A stretch of DNA of 64,000 bases from Massilia pinisoli (GCF_024753285.1 NZ_JANUGW010000001.1:1-64000); one strand, 5' to 3'; counted from the stretch's first letter, positions 1 through 8,602 are shown. Numbers and translations: made by a program. Notes: generated by a model from the sequence alone, not told the origin.

Positions 1-126
1 GAAGTAGTCGTGCGAGGCCGAGGTGTTCGCAGACTTTTTGCGGCGGTACACCCACCAGCCGTAGCCGGCGACGACGACGAAGTAGATCAGGAAGACGATG
101 GAGTCCAGGCGGGAAATCAGATTCAT
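1..126 (-). CDS. Sodium:solute symporter, N-terminal fragment
   Basis: This frame runs off the left edge, so only the first 42 residues are visible. It starts at an ATG whose first base is 126 and reads MNLISRLDSIVFLIYF, then a hydrophobic stretch, then WWVYRRKKSANTSASHDYF. A short amphipathic start, a first membrane helix, a basic loop and a DYF at about residue 40 are how bacterial solute:sodium symporters (SSS family, sugar-type SGLT branch) begin. The role would be sodium-driven uptake of a sugar or similar solute across the inner membrane. The substrate cannot be told from this fragment. A TTGACA-like hexamer lies on the same strand about 110 bases upstream of the start. Confidence 0.7.
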   Translation of the reverse strand, partial: MNLISRLDSIVFLIYFVVVAGYGWWVYRRKKSANTSASHDYF

Positions 127-530
127 GAGGTTTGTCTCGTCAAGCGGAAACGTAGGCGGCGTGCCGGCAGCGGCGCGCAAGGGACGGCAGAGCGAATAAA
201 GGGTGCGTCATCGGTCTCCGGTATCGTTATTGTCAAGGCGCTATCGGCCAGTACGCCCGGATTCTAGGCACGAAACGCCATGGCGACCCCATCCATTTTT
301 CGCGTCATCTATGAAATATTCGTATGGCGGCGTTATTGGTGTTGAAATTTTTACTAATTATTTTGACAAGAGGAAAGGAACGCAGGTCATCCGCGCGCTC
401 GCACTATACTGACCGCATACCCGTCGATTCCGGGCCCGGCCGCGGTCGCCGCCGCGGCCCGGCCCCGAGCCGACGGGATCCCGGTCGACGCCGTCCGGCG
501 TCGCCTTTTCTACGCTATCAGGAGGTCGAG
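127..530. other. Intergenic region between divergent genes
   Basis: This stretch separates the leftward symporter from the rightward secreted protein at 531. No convincing gene lies in it. Positions 300-370 are AT-rich, unlike the surroundings, and contain TTGACA at 363-368. A -10-like TATACT lies at 405-410, but it is too far from that TTGACA to pair with it. The strong GC hairpin at 432-465 is listed separately. Confidence 0.5.
432..465. other. Strong GC hairpin in the leader of the gene at 531
   Basis: GGGCC, a C, then GGCCGCGG pair with CCGCGGCC, a C, then GGCCC across a 6-base loop, giving 13 base pairs with one internal C-C mismatch. It sits 65 bases upstream of the start at 531 and is not followed by a T-run, so it does not look like a simple terminator. 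Confidence 0.6.
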
Positions 531-1085
531 ATGAGTCAAGCATCAAGTATCCTGCGCGGCGCATGGATCGCGTGCGCGCTGTGCGCGGCCACCGTGCCTG
601 CACTGGCCGGCAACCATCCGAAGGCCGCGAAAGACCCGGCCCGCTGGACCACGGGCGACACGACGAAGGCCCAGCGCATGGCCACCTTGAAGAAGGAGAT
701 CAATGCCGCCTACGCGGAGCAGCAGACGGCGTGCAAGCACAAGTCGGCCGGCAGCCGCGCCGCCTGCCTGAAACAGGCGCGCCAGATCTACCAGCACGAC
801 ATGGCCCATGCACCGCAGCTGCTGGCCCAGGCACCGAAGGGCGAGGTGTCGGAACGGGTCGTCGCCACGACGACCGCCGCCCCGGCCGCACCCGCGCAGC
901 CGGGCGCCACGGCCTACGGCAACTCGACGATGGGAGCCACCGGCGCGGGCGCGGGCAAGGACGACGCCGTCCCGCCGAGCACGGGCCAGACGAGCGGCCT
1001 GCCGCCGCAGAACATGCACCAGCCCGACATGCAGGAGCCGAACGTTCCGCCGCAAAGCAGCCCGCCGCCCGTCCAGCAGCAATAA
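531..1085 (+). CDS. Secreted hypothetical protein with Pro/Gln-rich tail
   Basis: The protein has 184 residues. I chose the ATG at 531 because an AGGAGGT ribosome site lies just before it (positions 520-526). Residues 1-27 form a signal peptide ending in VPALA-G. A charged, Lys/Arg-rich middle (about 28-105) contains two Cys residues (QQTACKHK and SRAACLKQ). The last 80 residues are low-complexity Ala, Thr, Gly, Pro and Gln and end in PPPVQQQ. I do not recognise a family, and the tail looks disordered. The middle resembles small periplasmic proteins found only in Oxalobacteraceae, but that is an impression. It is probably a single-gene transcript. Confidence 0.7.
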   Translation: MSQASSILRGAWIACALCAATVPALAGNHPKAAKDPARWTTGDTTKAQRMATLKKEINAAYAEQQTACKHKSAGSRAACLKQARQIYQHDMAHAPQLLAQAPKGEVSERVVATTTAAPAAPAQPGATAYGNSTMGATGAGAGKDDAVPPSTGQTSGLPPQNMHQPDMQEPNVPPQSSPPPVQQQ

Positions 1086-1164
1086 GAGAGCCCACCTCAG
1101 GGTCCCGCCTCGCGCCGAGGGGCGCCGGATGGTAAACTGCCGCCTTTTGTCGCAGAGGACCACC

Positions 1165-1986
1165 ATGGCGCTTCCCCTGGCGCTGCGCGCACGCGCGCTG
1201 GCCTGTTTGACCGAGACCGATCCGGGCGCGAAGACGCAAGGCGTGGCCGCGCTGGCCGCGGCCGCCGCTGCCGGTACGTGCACGCTCGACGCGGCAGCCG
1301 TCCTGCACGCGGACGACGCCATCGTGCCGGGCCGTCCCGCGCGTCCTGAGCTCGTGCCCCCGCGCCTCGTCGGCCGTCGCTCGATGGCCACGCCGGAAGG
1401 CCGTGCGATGCTCGTCCATGCGCTGGCCCACATCGAATTCAATGCCGTGAACCTCGCGCTGGACGCCGTCTGGCGCTTCGCCGGCATGCCGGACGCCTAC
1501 TACACCGACTGGCTGCGCGTGGCGGCCGAGGAAGCCCGTCATTTCGACCTGCTGGCCGCGCACCTGCGCGCGCTCGGCTGGGCGTACGGCGACTTTCCCG
1601 GCCACGACAGCCTGTGGGAGATGGTCGCGAAGACCAGCGGCGACGTCCTCGCGCGCATGGCCCTCGTGCCGCGCACGATGGAAGCGCGCGGCCTCGACGC
1701 GATCCCGCCGCTGCGTGCCAAGCTCGCGCAGGCCGGCGACGAGGCGGCCGCGCGCATCCTCGACGTGCTGCTGCGCGACGAGGTCGGGCACGTGGCGATC
1801 GGCAACCGCTGGTACTTCCACCTGTGCGCACAGCGAGGTCTGGAACCGGTGGCGACGTACGACGCGCTGACGGCGCAGTACAAGGCGCCCGTGCTGAAAG
1901 GGCCGTTCAACGTGGCCGCCCGCCGTGCGGCCGGCTTCACCGACGCGGAGGTCGCGCGCTTCGACGCCGACCCGCTGGACGCCTGA
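1165..1986 (+). CDS. DUF455 ferritin-like protein
   Basis: This is a 273-residue DUF455 protein, a ferritin-like four-helix fold whose members carry a carboxylate-bridged di-metal site. The expected ligand motifs are visible: AHIEFNAVNLALD in the first helix pair, EEARHF in the second, and RDEVGHVAIG near the C-terminus. The cellular role of the family is not well defined. The start at 1165 has an AGAGGA site five bases upstream; an in-frame ATG at 1129 is possible but lacks one. The stop is three bases before the polB ATG, so the two genes are probably co-transcribed and translationally coupled. Confidence 0.85.
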   Translation: MALPLALRARALACLTETDPGAKTQGVAALAAAAAAGTCTLDAAAVLHADDAIVPGRPARPELVPPRLVGRRSMATPEGRAMLVHALAHIEFNAVNLALDAVWRFAGMPDAYYTDWLRVAAEEARHFDLLAAHLRALGWAYGDFPGHDSLWEMVAKTSGDVLARMALVPRTMEARGLDAIPPLRAKLAQAGDEAAARILDVLLRDEVGHVAIGNRWYFHLCAQRGLEPVATYDALTAQYKAPVLKGPFNVAARRAAGFTDAEVARFDADPLDA

Positions 1987-1989
1987 GCC

Positions 1990-4377
1990 ATGGACACGGA
2001 GGGCTTCCTGGCGCAGGGCTTCCTGCTCACGCGCCACTGGCGCGACACGGATGCCGGCGTCGAAGTCGAGTTCTGGCTCGCCACGCCGGACGGCCCGCGC
2101 CGCGTGCGGCTGGCGCCGCAGCCGGCCGTCGCGTTCATCCCGGCGGAGCAGGGCGACACGGCGAAGCTGCTGCTGGCGCGCGAGCGGGGCGTGGAACTGC
2201 GCGACCTGTCGCTGCGCGACTTCCACCACCGTCCCGTGCTGGGCCTGTACTGCACGCAGTACCGCCATCTGCTCCGGCTGGAAAAGCGCTTGCGCGAGCA
2301 CGGTATCGACGTGTACGAGGCGGACGTGCGCCCGCCCGAGCGCTACCTGATGGAGCGTTTTATTACCGCGCCCGTCGCCTATGCGGGCACGCCCGACGCT
2401 GCCGACCCGCGGCTTCTCGTCGACGCGCAGCTGAAGCCCGTGCAGGACTATCGGCCCGTGCTGTCGACCGCGTCGCTCGACATCGAGACGACGATGCAGG
2501 GCGAGCTGCGCTCGATCGCGCTGGAAGGCTGCGGCCAGCGCCAGGTGTACATGCTGGGGCCCGCGAACGGCGATGCGTCCCGGCTCGATTTCGACTACGA
2601 GGTGTGCGAAACGCGCCGCGACCTGCTCGACCGGCTGGAAGACTGGTTCCGCCGCCACGACCCGGACGCCATCATCGGCTGGAACCTCGTGCAGTTCGAC
2701 CTGCGCATCCTGCAGCAGCACGCGCAGCAGATGCAGCGCCCGCTCCGGCTGGGCCGCGACGGCAGCGCGATCGAATGGCGCGAACACGGCGGGCGCCAGG
2801 AGCACTGGTTCGCGGGCGTGGCGGGCCGCCTCGTCATCGACGGCATCGAGGCGCTGCGTTCGGCCACGTGGAGCTTCCCGTCGTTCTCGCTGGAGCACGT
2901 GGCGCAAAGCCTGCTGGGCGAAGGGAAGGCGATCGACAATCCGTACGACCGCATGGCGGAAATCGACCGCATGTTCGACGAAGACAAGCCGGCGCTGGCG
3001 ACGTACAACCTGCAGGACTGCGTGCTCGTCACGCGCATCGTCGAGAAGTCGGGGCTCATGACCTTCCTGCTGGAGCGCGCCAGCGTGACGGGCCTGGCGG
3101 CCGACCGCAGCGGCGGGTCCGTCGCCGCATTCGAACACGCGTACATCCCGCTGATGCACCGGCTCGGCCGCGTGGCGCCGAACATCGGCGACGTGCCCGG
3201 TGCGGACAGCCCCGGCGGCTTCGTGATGGATTCGCGCTCCGGCCTGTACGACTCGGTGCTCGTGCTGGACTATAAAAGCCTGTACCCGTCCATCATCCGC
3301 ACGTTTCTGATCGATCCCGTGGGCCTCGTCGCGGGTCTCGAGGAGCCGGAACAGGACACGGTGCCGGGTTTCCGAGGCGCGCGCTTCTCGCGCACGCAGC
3401 ACTGCCTGCCGGGCATCGTCACGCGTGTGTGGGAGGGCCGCGATGCCGCCAAGCGCGCGCGCAACGCGCCGCTGTCGCAGGCGCTGAAGATCATCATGAA
3501 CTCGATGTACGGCGTGCTGGGGACGACCGGATGCCGTTTCTTCGACCCGCGTCTCGCGTCGTCGATCACGATGCGCGGCCACGAGATCATGCATCGCACG
3601 CGGGAGCTGATCGAGGCGCAGGGCTACCAGGTGATCTACGGCGACACGGATTCGACGTTCGTATGGCTCGGCCGCGCGCACGGCGAGGACGAGGCCGCGC
3701 GCATCGGCCGCGCGCTTGTCGACCACGTGAACGGCTGGTGGCGGACGCACCTGGCCGATACCTTGCAGCTGGAGAGCGCGCTGGAACTCGAGTACGAGAC
3801 GCACTTCCGGCGCTTCCTGATGCCGACCGTGCGGGGCTCGGAAGAGGGCAGCAAGAAGCGCTACGCGGGACTCGTGCGTGGCGCTGACGGCGGCGAGGAG
3901 ATGATCTTCAAGGGCCTGGAGACCGTGCGCACGGACTGGACGCCGCTGGCGCAGACCTTCCAGCAAGAGTTGTACGGCCGCGTGTTCCGCGGCGAACCGT
4001 ACGAGGACTATGTGCGCGACTACGTGGCGCGCACCTTGCGCGGCGAATTCGACGAGCAGCTCGTGTACCGCAAACGCCTGCGCCGGCCGCTCGTCGAGTA
4101 CGAGCGCAACGTCCCGCCGCACGTGCGCGCGGCGCGCGCGGCCGACGAATTCCACGTGCGCCAGGGCCGCCCTGCGCCGTATCGCAATGGCGGGTGGATC
4201 CGCTACGTGATGACGACGTCGGGCCCGGAACCCATGGACACGCTGGACCCGCGGCGCACTCCGATCGACTACGAGCACTACCTGACGAAGCAGCTGGAGC
4301 CCGTCGCGGACGGCATCCTGCCTTTTTTGGACGACAGCTTCGCGCGACTCACGAGCCCGCAGGGTGCCCTGTTCTGA
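1990..4377 (+). CDS. polB: DNA polymerase II (family B)
   Basis: This 795-residue protein is close in length to E. coli PolB (783). The proofreading exonuclease motifs are intact: Exo I DIE at residues 164-166, Exo II NLVQFD at 232-237 and Exo III YNLQD at 339-343. The polymerase motifs are intact as well: motif A DYKSLYPS at 427-434, motif B KIIMNSMYG at 500-508 and motif C YGDTDS at 550-555. PolB is a repair and replication-restart polymerase, SOS-inducible in E. coli. No LexA box is obvious directly upstream, and the gene follows the DUF455 gene after a three-base gap, so it seems to depend on that gene's promoter. Confidence 0.96.
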   Translation: MDTEGFLAQGFLLTRHWRDTDAGVEVEFWLATPDGPRRVRLAPQPAVAFIPAEQGDTAKLLLARERGVELRDLSLRDFHHRPVLGLYCTQYRHLLRLEKRLREHGIDVYEADVRPPERYLMERFITAPVAYAGTPDAADPRLLVDAQLKPVQDYRPVLSTASLDIETTMQGELRSIALEGCGQRQVYMLGPANGDASRLDFDYEVCETRRDLLDRLEDWFRRHDPDAIIGWNLVQFDLRILQQHAQQMQRPLRLGRDGSAIEWREHGGRQEHWFAGVAGRLVIDGIEALRSATWSFPSFSLEHVAQSLLGEGKAIDNPYDRMAEIDRMFDEDKPALATYNLQDCVLVTRIVEKSGLMTFLLERASVTGLAADRSGGSVAAFEHAYIPLMHRLGRVAPNIGDVPGADSPGGFVMDSRSGLYDSVLVLDYKSLYPSIIRTFLIDPVGLVAGLEEPEQDTVPGFRGARFSRTQHCLPGIVTRVWEGRDAAKRARNAPLSQALKIIMNSMYGVLGTTGCRFFDPRLASSITMRGHEIMHRTRELIEAQGYQVIYGDTDSTFVWLGRAHGEDEAARIGRALVDHVNGWWRTHLADTLQLESALELEYETHFRRFLMPTVRGSEEGSKKRYAGLVRGADGGEEMIFKGLETVRTDWTPLAQTFQQELYGRVFRGEPYEDYVRDYVARTLRGEFDEQLVYRKRLRRPLVEYERNVPPHVRAARAADEFHVRQGRPAPYRNGGWIRYVMTTSGPEPMDTLDPRRTPIDYEHYLTKQLEPVADGILPFLDDSFARLTSPQGALF

Positions 4378-4388
4378 CGGGCCGCGGT

Positions 4389-4742
4389 TTAGCCACCGGC
4401 GCGCTTCGCACGATGCCCCTGCTTGCCGAGGACGTCCATCACGAGGTCGCAGTGATCGCCCTGCACCTCGATCACACCATCCTTCACGGTTCCGCCGGAG
4501 CCGCATGCGGTGCGCAACTGCTTGCCCAGCGCCGCCAGCGCAGCCGCATCGAGCGCGAGGCCCTTGACGATGGTGACGGTCTTGCCGCCGCGGCCCTTCG
4601 ATAGCCGCGACACGCGCGCGATGCCGTCGCCTGCGGGTACGGCGGCGGCCTTGCACGCGCACGACGCGACGGGCTGGCGGCAGCCGGGGCACATGCGGCC
4701 GCCGTCGGTGGAGTAAACGAGGCCGCTGCTTGCATGCTTCAT
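4389..4742 (-). CDS. yciH: YciH, SUI1/eIF1-like translation factor
   Basis: The protein has 117 residues. A short N-terminal part has two Cys pairs (MCPGC and SCAC), a possible small zinc site, followed by a SUI1 domain: KGRGGKTVTIVKGL, LGKQLRTACGSGGTVKDGVIEVQGDH and LGKQGHRAKRAGG. This is the bacterial homologue of eIF1, thought to influence start-codon fidelity. The ATG at 4742 overlaps the stop of the DoxX-like frame upstream in an ATGA arrangement, and I see no separate strong ribosome site. Its end is 11 bases from the polB stop, with the two genes convergent. Confidence 0.9.
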   Translation of the reverse strand: MKHASSGLVYSTDGGRMCPGCRQPVASCACKAAAVPAGDGIARVSRLSKGRGGKTVTIVKGLALDAAALAALGKQLRTACGSGGTVKDGVIEVQGDHCDLVMDVLGKQGHRAKRAGG

Positions 4743-5080
4743 GGTCGGTTCGGTTGGAGTTGATCTGTCGATCGCGCGAGTGTACCAGCCGGCCCGTGAT
4801 CGAGGGCGACGGCGGCGAAACAGGCGATGAGGAGGGCGCTGAATTCCCAGCCGCCTTCGCCCGGGCCGAGGATGAAGAAGCCGAGCTGCCAGTGGATCAG
4901 GACGACGCCCGTGGCGAAGATGAGGATGAGGATCGCGCACATGGGTCGCACGAGGATGCCCGGCGCGATCAGCAGCACGCCGCCCGTCTCCGCCAGGTTG
5001 ACGAGGTGTGCCTGCACGAGCAGGAATGGGAAGCCGAAGCCCGCGAGCGCGGTGGCGAGCCCGCGGATTTCACCGTACAG
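4739..5080 (-). pseudogene. DoxX-like membrane protein lacking its first helix
   Basis: From about residue ALAGFGFPF onward the frame matches the latter three quarters of DoxX-family proteins: NLAETGGVLLIAPGILVRP, then a helix ATGVVLIHW, then GFFILGPGEGGWEFSALLIACF. The usual first membrane helix (a hydrophobic stretch before GFP) is absent. The only in-frame ATG, at 5161, would add a non-hydrophobic, unrelated leader of about 30 residues. The likeliest reading is a 5'-truncated remnant. Against that, its TGA overlaps the yciH start (ATGA), which would fit a living coupled gene with an unusual start. Confidence 0.5.
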
Positions 5081-5174
5081 GTAGCGATCTTCACATCGCG
5101 GCGGCGCGAAAGCAAGTGATCTGCAAGGCTGCGGATGGTACCATCCACGCAAACCAACCATCGACGGGGGAGCG

Positions 5175-5765
5175 ATGCATCATCCGGGAGTGTTCGACGG
5201 CGTCTTCATCGCCATGTTCGTCCTGTGCTTCATCATTCGCGCGCCGCTGGAAGTCAGGAACAAGAAGATCGGCACCGTCGAATCGCGCAAGGGGGCGATG
5301 GAGCGATTCTGCCTGCTGCTCGTGTTCACGGGCTCGACGACGATGCCGCTGCTGTACTTCCTCACGCCGTGGTTCCGTTTCGCCGACTACGAGGTCGCGC
5401 TTTCCCAAGGCGCATTGGGCGCGGCGCTCGCCGTGGCCGGCGTGTTCCTGTTCTGGAAATCGCATCGCGACCTGGGCCGCCAGTTTTCCTCGACTCTGGA
5501 GCTCAAGGAGGCGCATCACCTGGTTTGCGACGGCATCTACAGCAGGATCCGGCATCCGATGTACACCGCCTTGTTCGTCATCGCGACTGCGCAGCTGCTG
5601 TTGATCGGCAATGCCGTCGTGGCCCCGGCGTTTCTGCTCGCATTCAGCCTGTTGTACTTTGCCCGGATCGATCACGAAGAAGCGATGATGCTCGCCCATT
5701 TTGGCGGCGACTACGCGGCCTATCAGGCGCGCACCAACCGCCTGTTGCCTTCGTTGCGGCGCTGA
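5175..5765 (+). CDS. Isoprenylcysteine methyltransferase-like membrane protein
   Basis: This 196-residue integral membrane protein has about five hydrophobic segments. The C-terminal half carries the ICMT/PEMT signature: CDGIYSRIRHPMYTALF, the RHPxY motif of the AdoMet pocket, and EEAMMLAHFGGDYAAYQARTNR near the end. Family members methylate a small molecule or lipid at the membrane with S-adenosylmethionine. Bacteria lack prenylated proteins of the eukaryotic type, so the substrate is unknown. A GGGGGAG ribosome site precedes the ATG at 5175. The gene stands alone and is divergent from the DoxX remnant. Confidence 0.85.
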   Translation: MHHPGVFDGVFIAMFVLCFIIRAPLEVRNKKIGTVESRKGAMERFCLLLVFTGSTTMPLLYFLTPWFRFADYEVALSQGALGAALAVAGVFLFWKSHRDLGRQFSSTLELKEAHHLVCDGIYSRIRHPMYTALFVIATAQLLLIGNAVVAPAFLLAFSLLYFARIDHEEAMMLAHFGGDYAAYQARTNRLLPSLRR

Positions 5766-5820
5766 CGCCGCTGCCGCCCCGGCGTGGCCGAGATTGGATC
5801 AACGGCGCGCACGATTCGAT

Positions 5821-5849
5821 TTGACGCATCGGCTGAACAGGGCTATATT
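5821..5849 (+). promoter_or_regulatory. Sigma-70 promoter of the GH16 gene
   Basis: TTGACG at 5821-5826 and TATATT at 5844-5849 are separated by exactly 17 bases, a near-ideal sigma-70 promoter. Transcription would begin near 5856, leaving a leader of about 128 bases before the GH16 start at 5984. Confidence 0.75.
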
Positions 5850-5861
5850 TTCGTCTCCGTT

Positions 5862-5877
5862 TTGGAAACGATTCCAA
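5862..5877. promoter_or_regulatory. LacI-type operator just downstream of the GH16 start site
   Basis: TTGGAAACGATTCCAA has perfect six-base arms (TTGGAA/TTCCAA) around a central ACGA. The central CG with flanking A/T is the layout of LacI/CcpA-type operators. It lies about 6 to 21 bases after the predicted start point, where a bound repressor would block transcription. The sequence differs from the operators of the xylan locus, so a different regulator, not in this window, is likely. Confidence 0.65.
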
Positions 5878-5983
5878 CTCGAGTATCCACGAAAATCCCA
5901 ACAAGACCGGTGATCGAGCCGGCACGGCGTGGGCGTGCGTCCAGGACGTCCGCAATTCTTCGCAGTGAAACAGAGGAGTCGAA

Positions 5984-7750
5984 GTGAATAACGACAACCA
6001 GAAATCTCGCTCTGTATGGAAAGCTTTCCACGCAGTTGCTGCCGCCGGGCTGTGCGCATGTGCGATGCACGCGTCGGCCGGTGTCACGAGCCCGGCCGTC
6101 GGCCAGCTGCTGTGGTCCGAGGAATTCAATGGCCCGAGTCTCGATGCGTCGCGCTGGACGGCCACGGACGGCAACGGCTGCCAGATCAACCTGTGCGGCT
6201 ACGGCAACCAGGAGTTGGAGTACTACAGCCCGAACAACGTGTCGATCGCGGACGTGCCGTTCGAGCCGGGCACGCGCGCGCTCGCGATCCGCGCGCAGAA
6301 CCAGACGGTGGGCAGCAATGTGTTCACCTCCGGGAAGGTCGACACCCACGGCAAGGTGCAGGTGCAGTACGGGATGATCGAGATCCGCATGGCGACCCCG
6401 AACATCGCAACGGGGCTGTGGCCCGCCGCGTGGATGCTGGGCACGAGCGCGCAGACGTGGCCGCGCAACGGCGAGATCGACATCATGGAGATGGGCCACA
6501 AGGCGTCCGTGCGCGCGGCGGCCGGCTCGCCGTCGGCCAACAACTTCGTCGGCTCCAACGTGATCACGTGGCAGCAGGCCGCGTGTGTGCCGGGCAACGA
6601 GAGCTGTGCCGCGTCGACCGCGTGGCAGACGAAGAACTGGTACGTGCCGACGACGTCGCTGGCGAACCGCTTCGTCACGTACCGGCTGTACTGGACCGAG
6701 AGCCAGATGCGCTTCACGACCGTCGACAACGGCGTCGAGCACGATATGTACGATGCGCCGCTCCCGGTGAATTCGACGTCGCTGCAGGCGCCGTTCTACC
6801 TGCTGCTGAACCTTGCCGTGGGCGGCAATTTCACGGATGCCGCGACCCCTGGCCAGGTGACGGCGCCGCTGCCGGGCACGATGTACGTCGACTACATCCG
6901 CGTGTACCAGCTGGACGGGAAGGGCAGCGTCAAGCTGGGCAACCAGACCGTGCCGGAAGTGGCTGGCAAGTTCGGCGTCTTCACGGACAACACGCCGGTG
7001 AACAACAAGCTCGTGGCCGGCACGAGTTCCGACATCTACCTGTGGAACAGCGCCTCGTCCGGCGCGGGCACTATGCCGCCGTACGAAGGCAGCAACGTGA
7101 TCGCCTGGGCGTACACGGCGCCAGGCCAGTGGTTCGGCGGCGGCGTGCAGACGCGCCAGGCGCGCGACCTGACGAACTACCGCAACGGCACGATGAAGTT
7201 CCGCATCAAGATCCCCGCGAACGTGTCGTTCAACATCGGCGTCGGCGACACGTACACGAACCAGAACTGGGTGAACTTCCCCGCGAACACGACGGCCTAT
7301 GGCCTCGTGCGCAACGGCGATTGGGCGCAGGGCAGCATTCCCGTGTCCACGCTGATCGGGCCCAAGGTGGCGCTGCAGTCGCTGCTGGACATCTTCATGA
7401 TCTCCAGCGACGCGAACAATCTGCCCGCGTCGACGTTCCAGTTCGCCATCGACGACATCGTGTGGGACTCCGGCACCTCGACCCCGCCGCCATCCGGCCC
7501 GACGTACGCGACGCAGACGTCGGCGACCACCTTGCAGTTCACGACGACGACGGGCGGCTGGGCCGACGTCCACTACACGGTGAACAACGGCACCCAGCAG
7601 AACGTGCGCATGCGCCTGGACGGCACGACGAACACGTACATCGCCGGCGGCCTGAAGATCGGCGACGTCGTGCGCTACAGCTTCACGTACTGGGACACGG
7701 CGCGCAACTACGCTGTCGACACGGCGCTGCAGACCTGTACGATGCAGTGA
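5984..7750 (+). CDS. GH16 beta-glucanase with C-terminal glucan-binding module
   Basis: This is a 588-residue secreted enzyme. A signal peptide (to about residue 32) is followed by a GH16 domain (about 40-305) with the catalytic motif GEIDIME; the nucleophile is E164, the assisting Asp is D166 and the acid/base is E169. Residues about 315-500 form a beta-rich module of the type often attached to laminarinases. The last 80 residues (ADVHYTVNNGTQQN, GDVVRYSFTYWD) resemble CBM56, which binds beta-1,3-glucan. The enzyme probably cleaves beta-1,3 or mixed-linkage glucan outside the cell or in the periplasm. A GAGGAG site precedes the start. The gene has its own promoter and LacI-type operator. Confidence 0.9.
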   Translation: MNNDNQKSRSVWKAFHAVAAAGLCACAMHASAGVTSPAVGQLLWSEEFNGPSLDASRWTATDGNGCQINLCGYGNQELEYYSPNNVSIADVPFEPGTRALAIRAQNQTVGSNVFTSGKVDTHGKVQVQYGMIEIRMATPNIATGLWPAAWMLGTSAQTWPRNGEIDIMEMGHKASVRAAAGSPSANNFVGSNVITWQQAACVPGNESCAASTAWQTKNWYVPTTSLANRFVTYRLYWTESQMRFTTVDNGVEHDMYDAPLPVNSTSLQAPFYLLLNLAVGGNFTDAATPGQVTAPLPGTMYVDYIRVYQLDGKGSVKLGNQTVPEVAGKFGVFTDNTPVNNKLVAGTSSDIYLWNSASSGAGTMPPYEGSNVIAWAYTAPGQWFGGGVQTRQARDLTNYRNGTMKFRIKIPANVSFNIGVGDTYTNQNWVNFPANTTAYGLVRNGDWAQGSIPVSTLIGPKVALQSLLDIFMISSDANNLPASTFQFAIDDIVWDSGTSTPPPSGPTYATQTSATTLQFTTTTGGWADVHYTVNNGTQQNVRMRLDGTTNTYIAGGLKIGDVVRYSFTYWDTARNYAVDTALQTCTMQ

Positions 7751-7762
7751 GCGACGATCCCG

Positions 7763-8350
7763 TCACGGCCCGGGGTTCGGATTGTCGGGCAGCGACGGGA
7801 TCGCGCGCAGGTATTCGTAGATGGCGTACAAATCCTTCGTCGTCATCTTGCCGACGGCCGGCCAGGGCATCACTTGCAGGATGTCGCCGGCCGGATCGCG
7901 CGGATCGTGGCCGGTGCGCAGCGTCTGCACGAACTGGTCGCGCGTGAGACCGGCGGGGCGGCCGGCGTTGTCCGGCGTCAGGTTCGGCGCCGTGAAGGGG
8001 CCGAACTGGCGCCCGCCGGACATGTATTGCTCGGCGTTGACCCGCTCCGGCTGACCCTTGAACGGGTCGCCGCCGGGCGAATAGCTCGGGTGCGTGTGGC
8101 AATCGATGCAACCTGTCGTGTTGACGATGTAGCTGCCCTGCCACACGAGACTCCTCTGCTTGCCTTTCAGGTTCAGGATCACGCCCGGCGGCACGAGCTC
8201 GCGGCCGCGCATGGCACGGCTGTTCGTGTCGCTCATGGCCGTGGCGAGGTCGGCGTCGGTGTCGGGGGCGGCGGCGTACGGCGCGGCGCTGGCGGCGGCC
8301 AGGACGAGTGCCAGCCACGTGCGGCGGTGGGTCAGGTGGGATGCAAGCAT
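7763..8350 (-). CDS. Exported c-type cytochrome
   Basis: The protein has 195 residues with a signal peptide (cleavage near residue 28, AAPYAAA). One haem-binding motif CIDCH is at residues 81-85, and a plausible axial Met is in DILQVMPWP in the C-terminal third. The segment VNTTGCIDCHTHP and the long loop resemble single-haem cytochromes that pass electrons from periplasmic dehydrogenases. No partner dehydrogenase is adjacent. The start at 8350 has a GGAGACA site. The gene ends 12 bases from the convergent GH16 gene. Confidence 0.85.
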   Translation of the reverse strand: MLASHLTHRRTWLALVLAAASAAPYAAAPDTDADLATAMSDTNSRAMRGRELVPPGVILNLKGKQRSLVWQGSYIVNTTGCIDCHTHPSYSPGGDPFKGQPERVNAEQYMSGGRQFGPFTAPNLTPDNAGRPAGLTRDQFVQTLRTGHDPRDPAGDILQVMPWPAVGKMTTKDLYAIYEYLRAIPSLPDNPNPGP

Positions 8351-8602
8351 GCTGTGTCTCCTGTGGTCGAGGCGTGCGACATCGCTTCCTGCGACGCGAA
8401 CGCGAGGGAAGGACATGCACCGGGGCAAACCCGGCGCGCTGGCTGAGACGAATCTCCCCAGTATAGGCGCCCATCGCGCGGACGCCAGCGCGGCGGCCCC
8501 GTGCGTTCTGATAGGGTGCTCGTGACAATGCGCGCACTTTGGCTGTGGCCGCCATGGCATGATCACGTGGGTTCCCTCTAAATCAACGACAAGGAGACAG
8601 CC

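Noticed and set aside
363-410. TTGACA and TATACT as a promoter for the gene at 531
   Set aside because: The two hexamers are 36 bases apart, far from the 16-18 needed. Each may have another partner, but I could not find one.
700-4692. A 1330-codon open frame on the minus strand
   Set aside because: It is the antisense of the DUF455, polB and yciH genes. High GC removes stop codons from that frame, and its product is a low-complexity Arg/Ala/His mixture without any domain, while the plus strand has complete family motifs.
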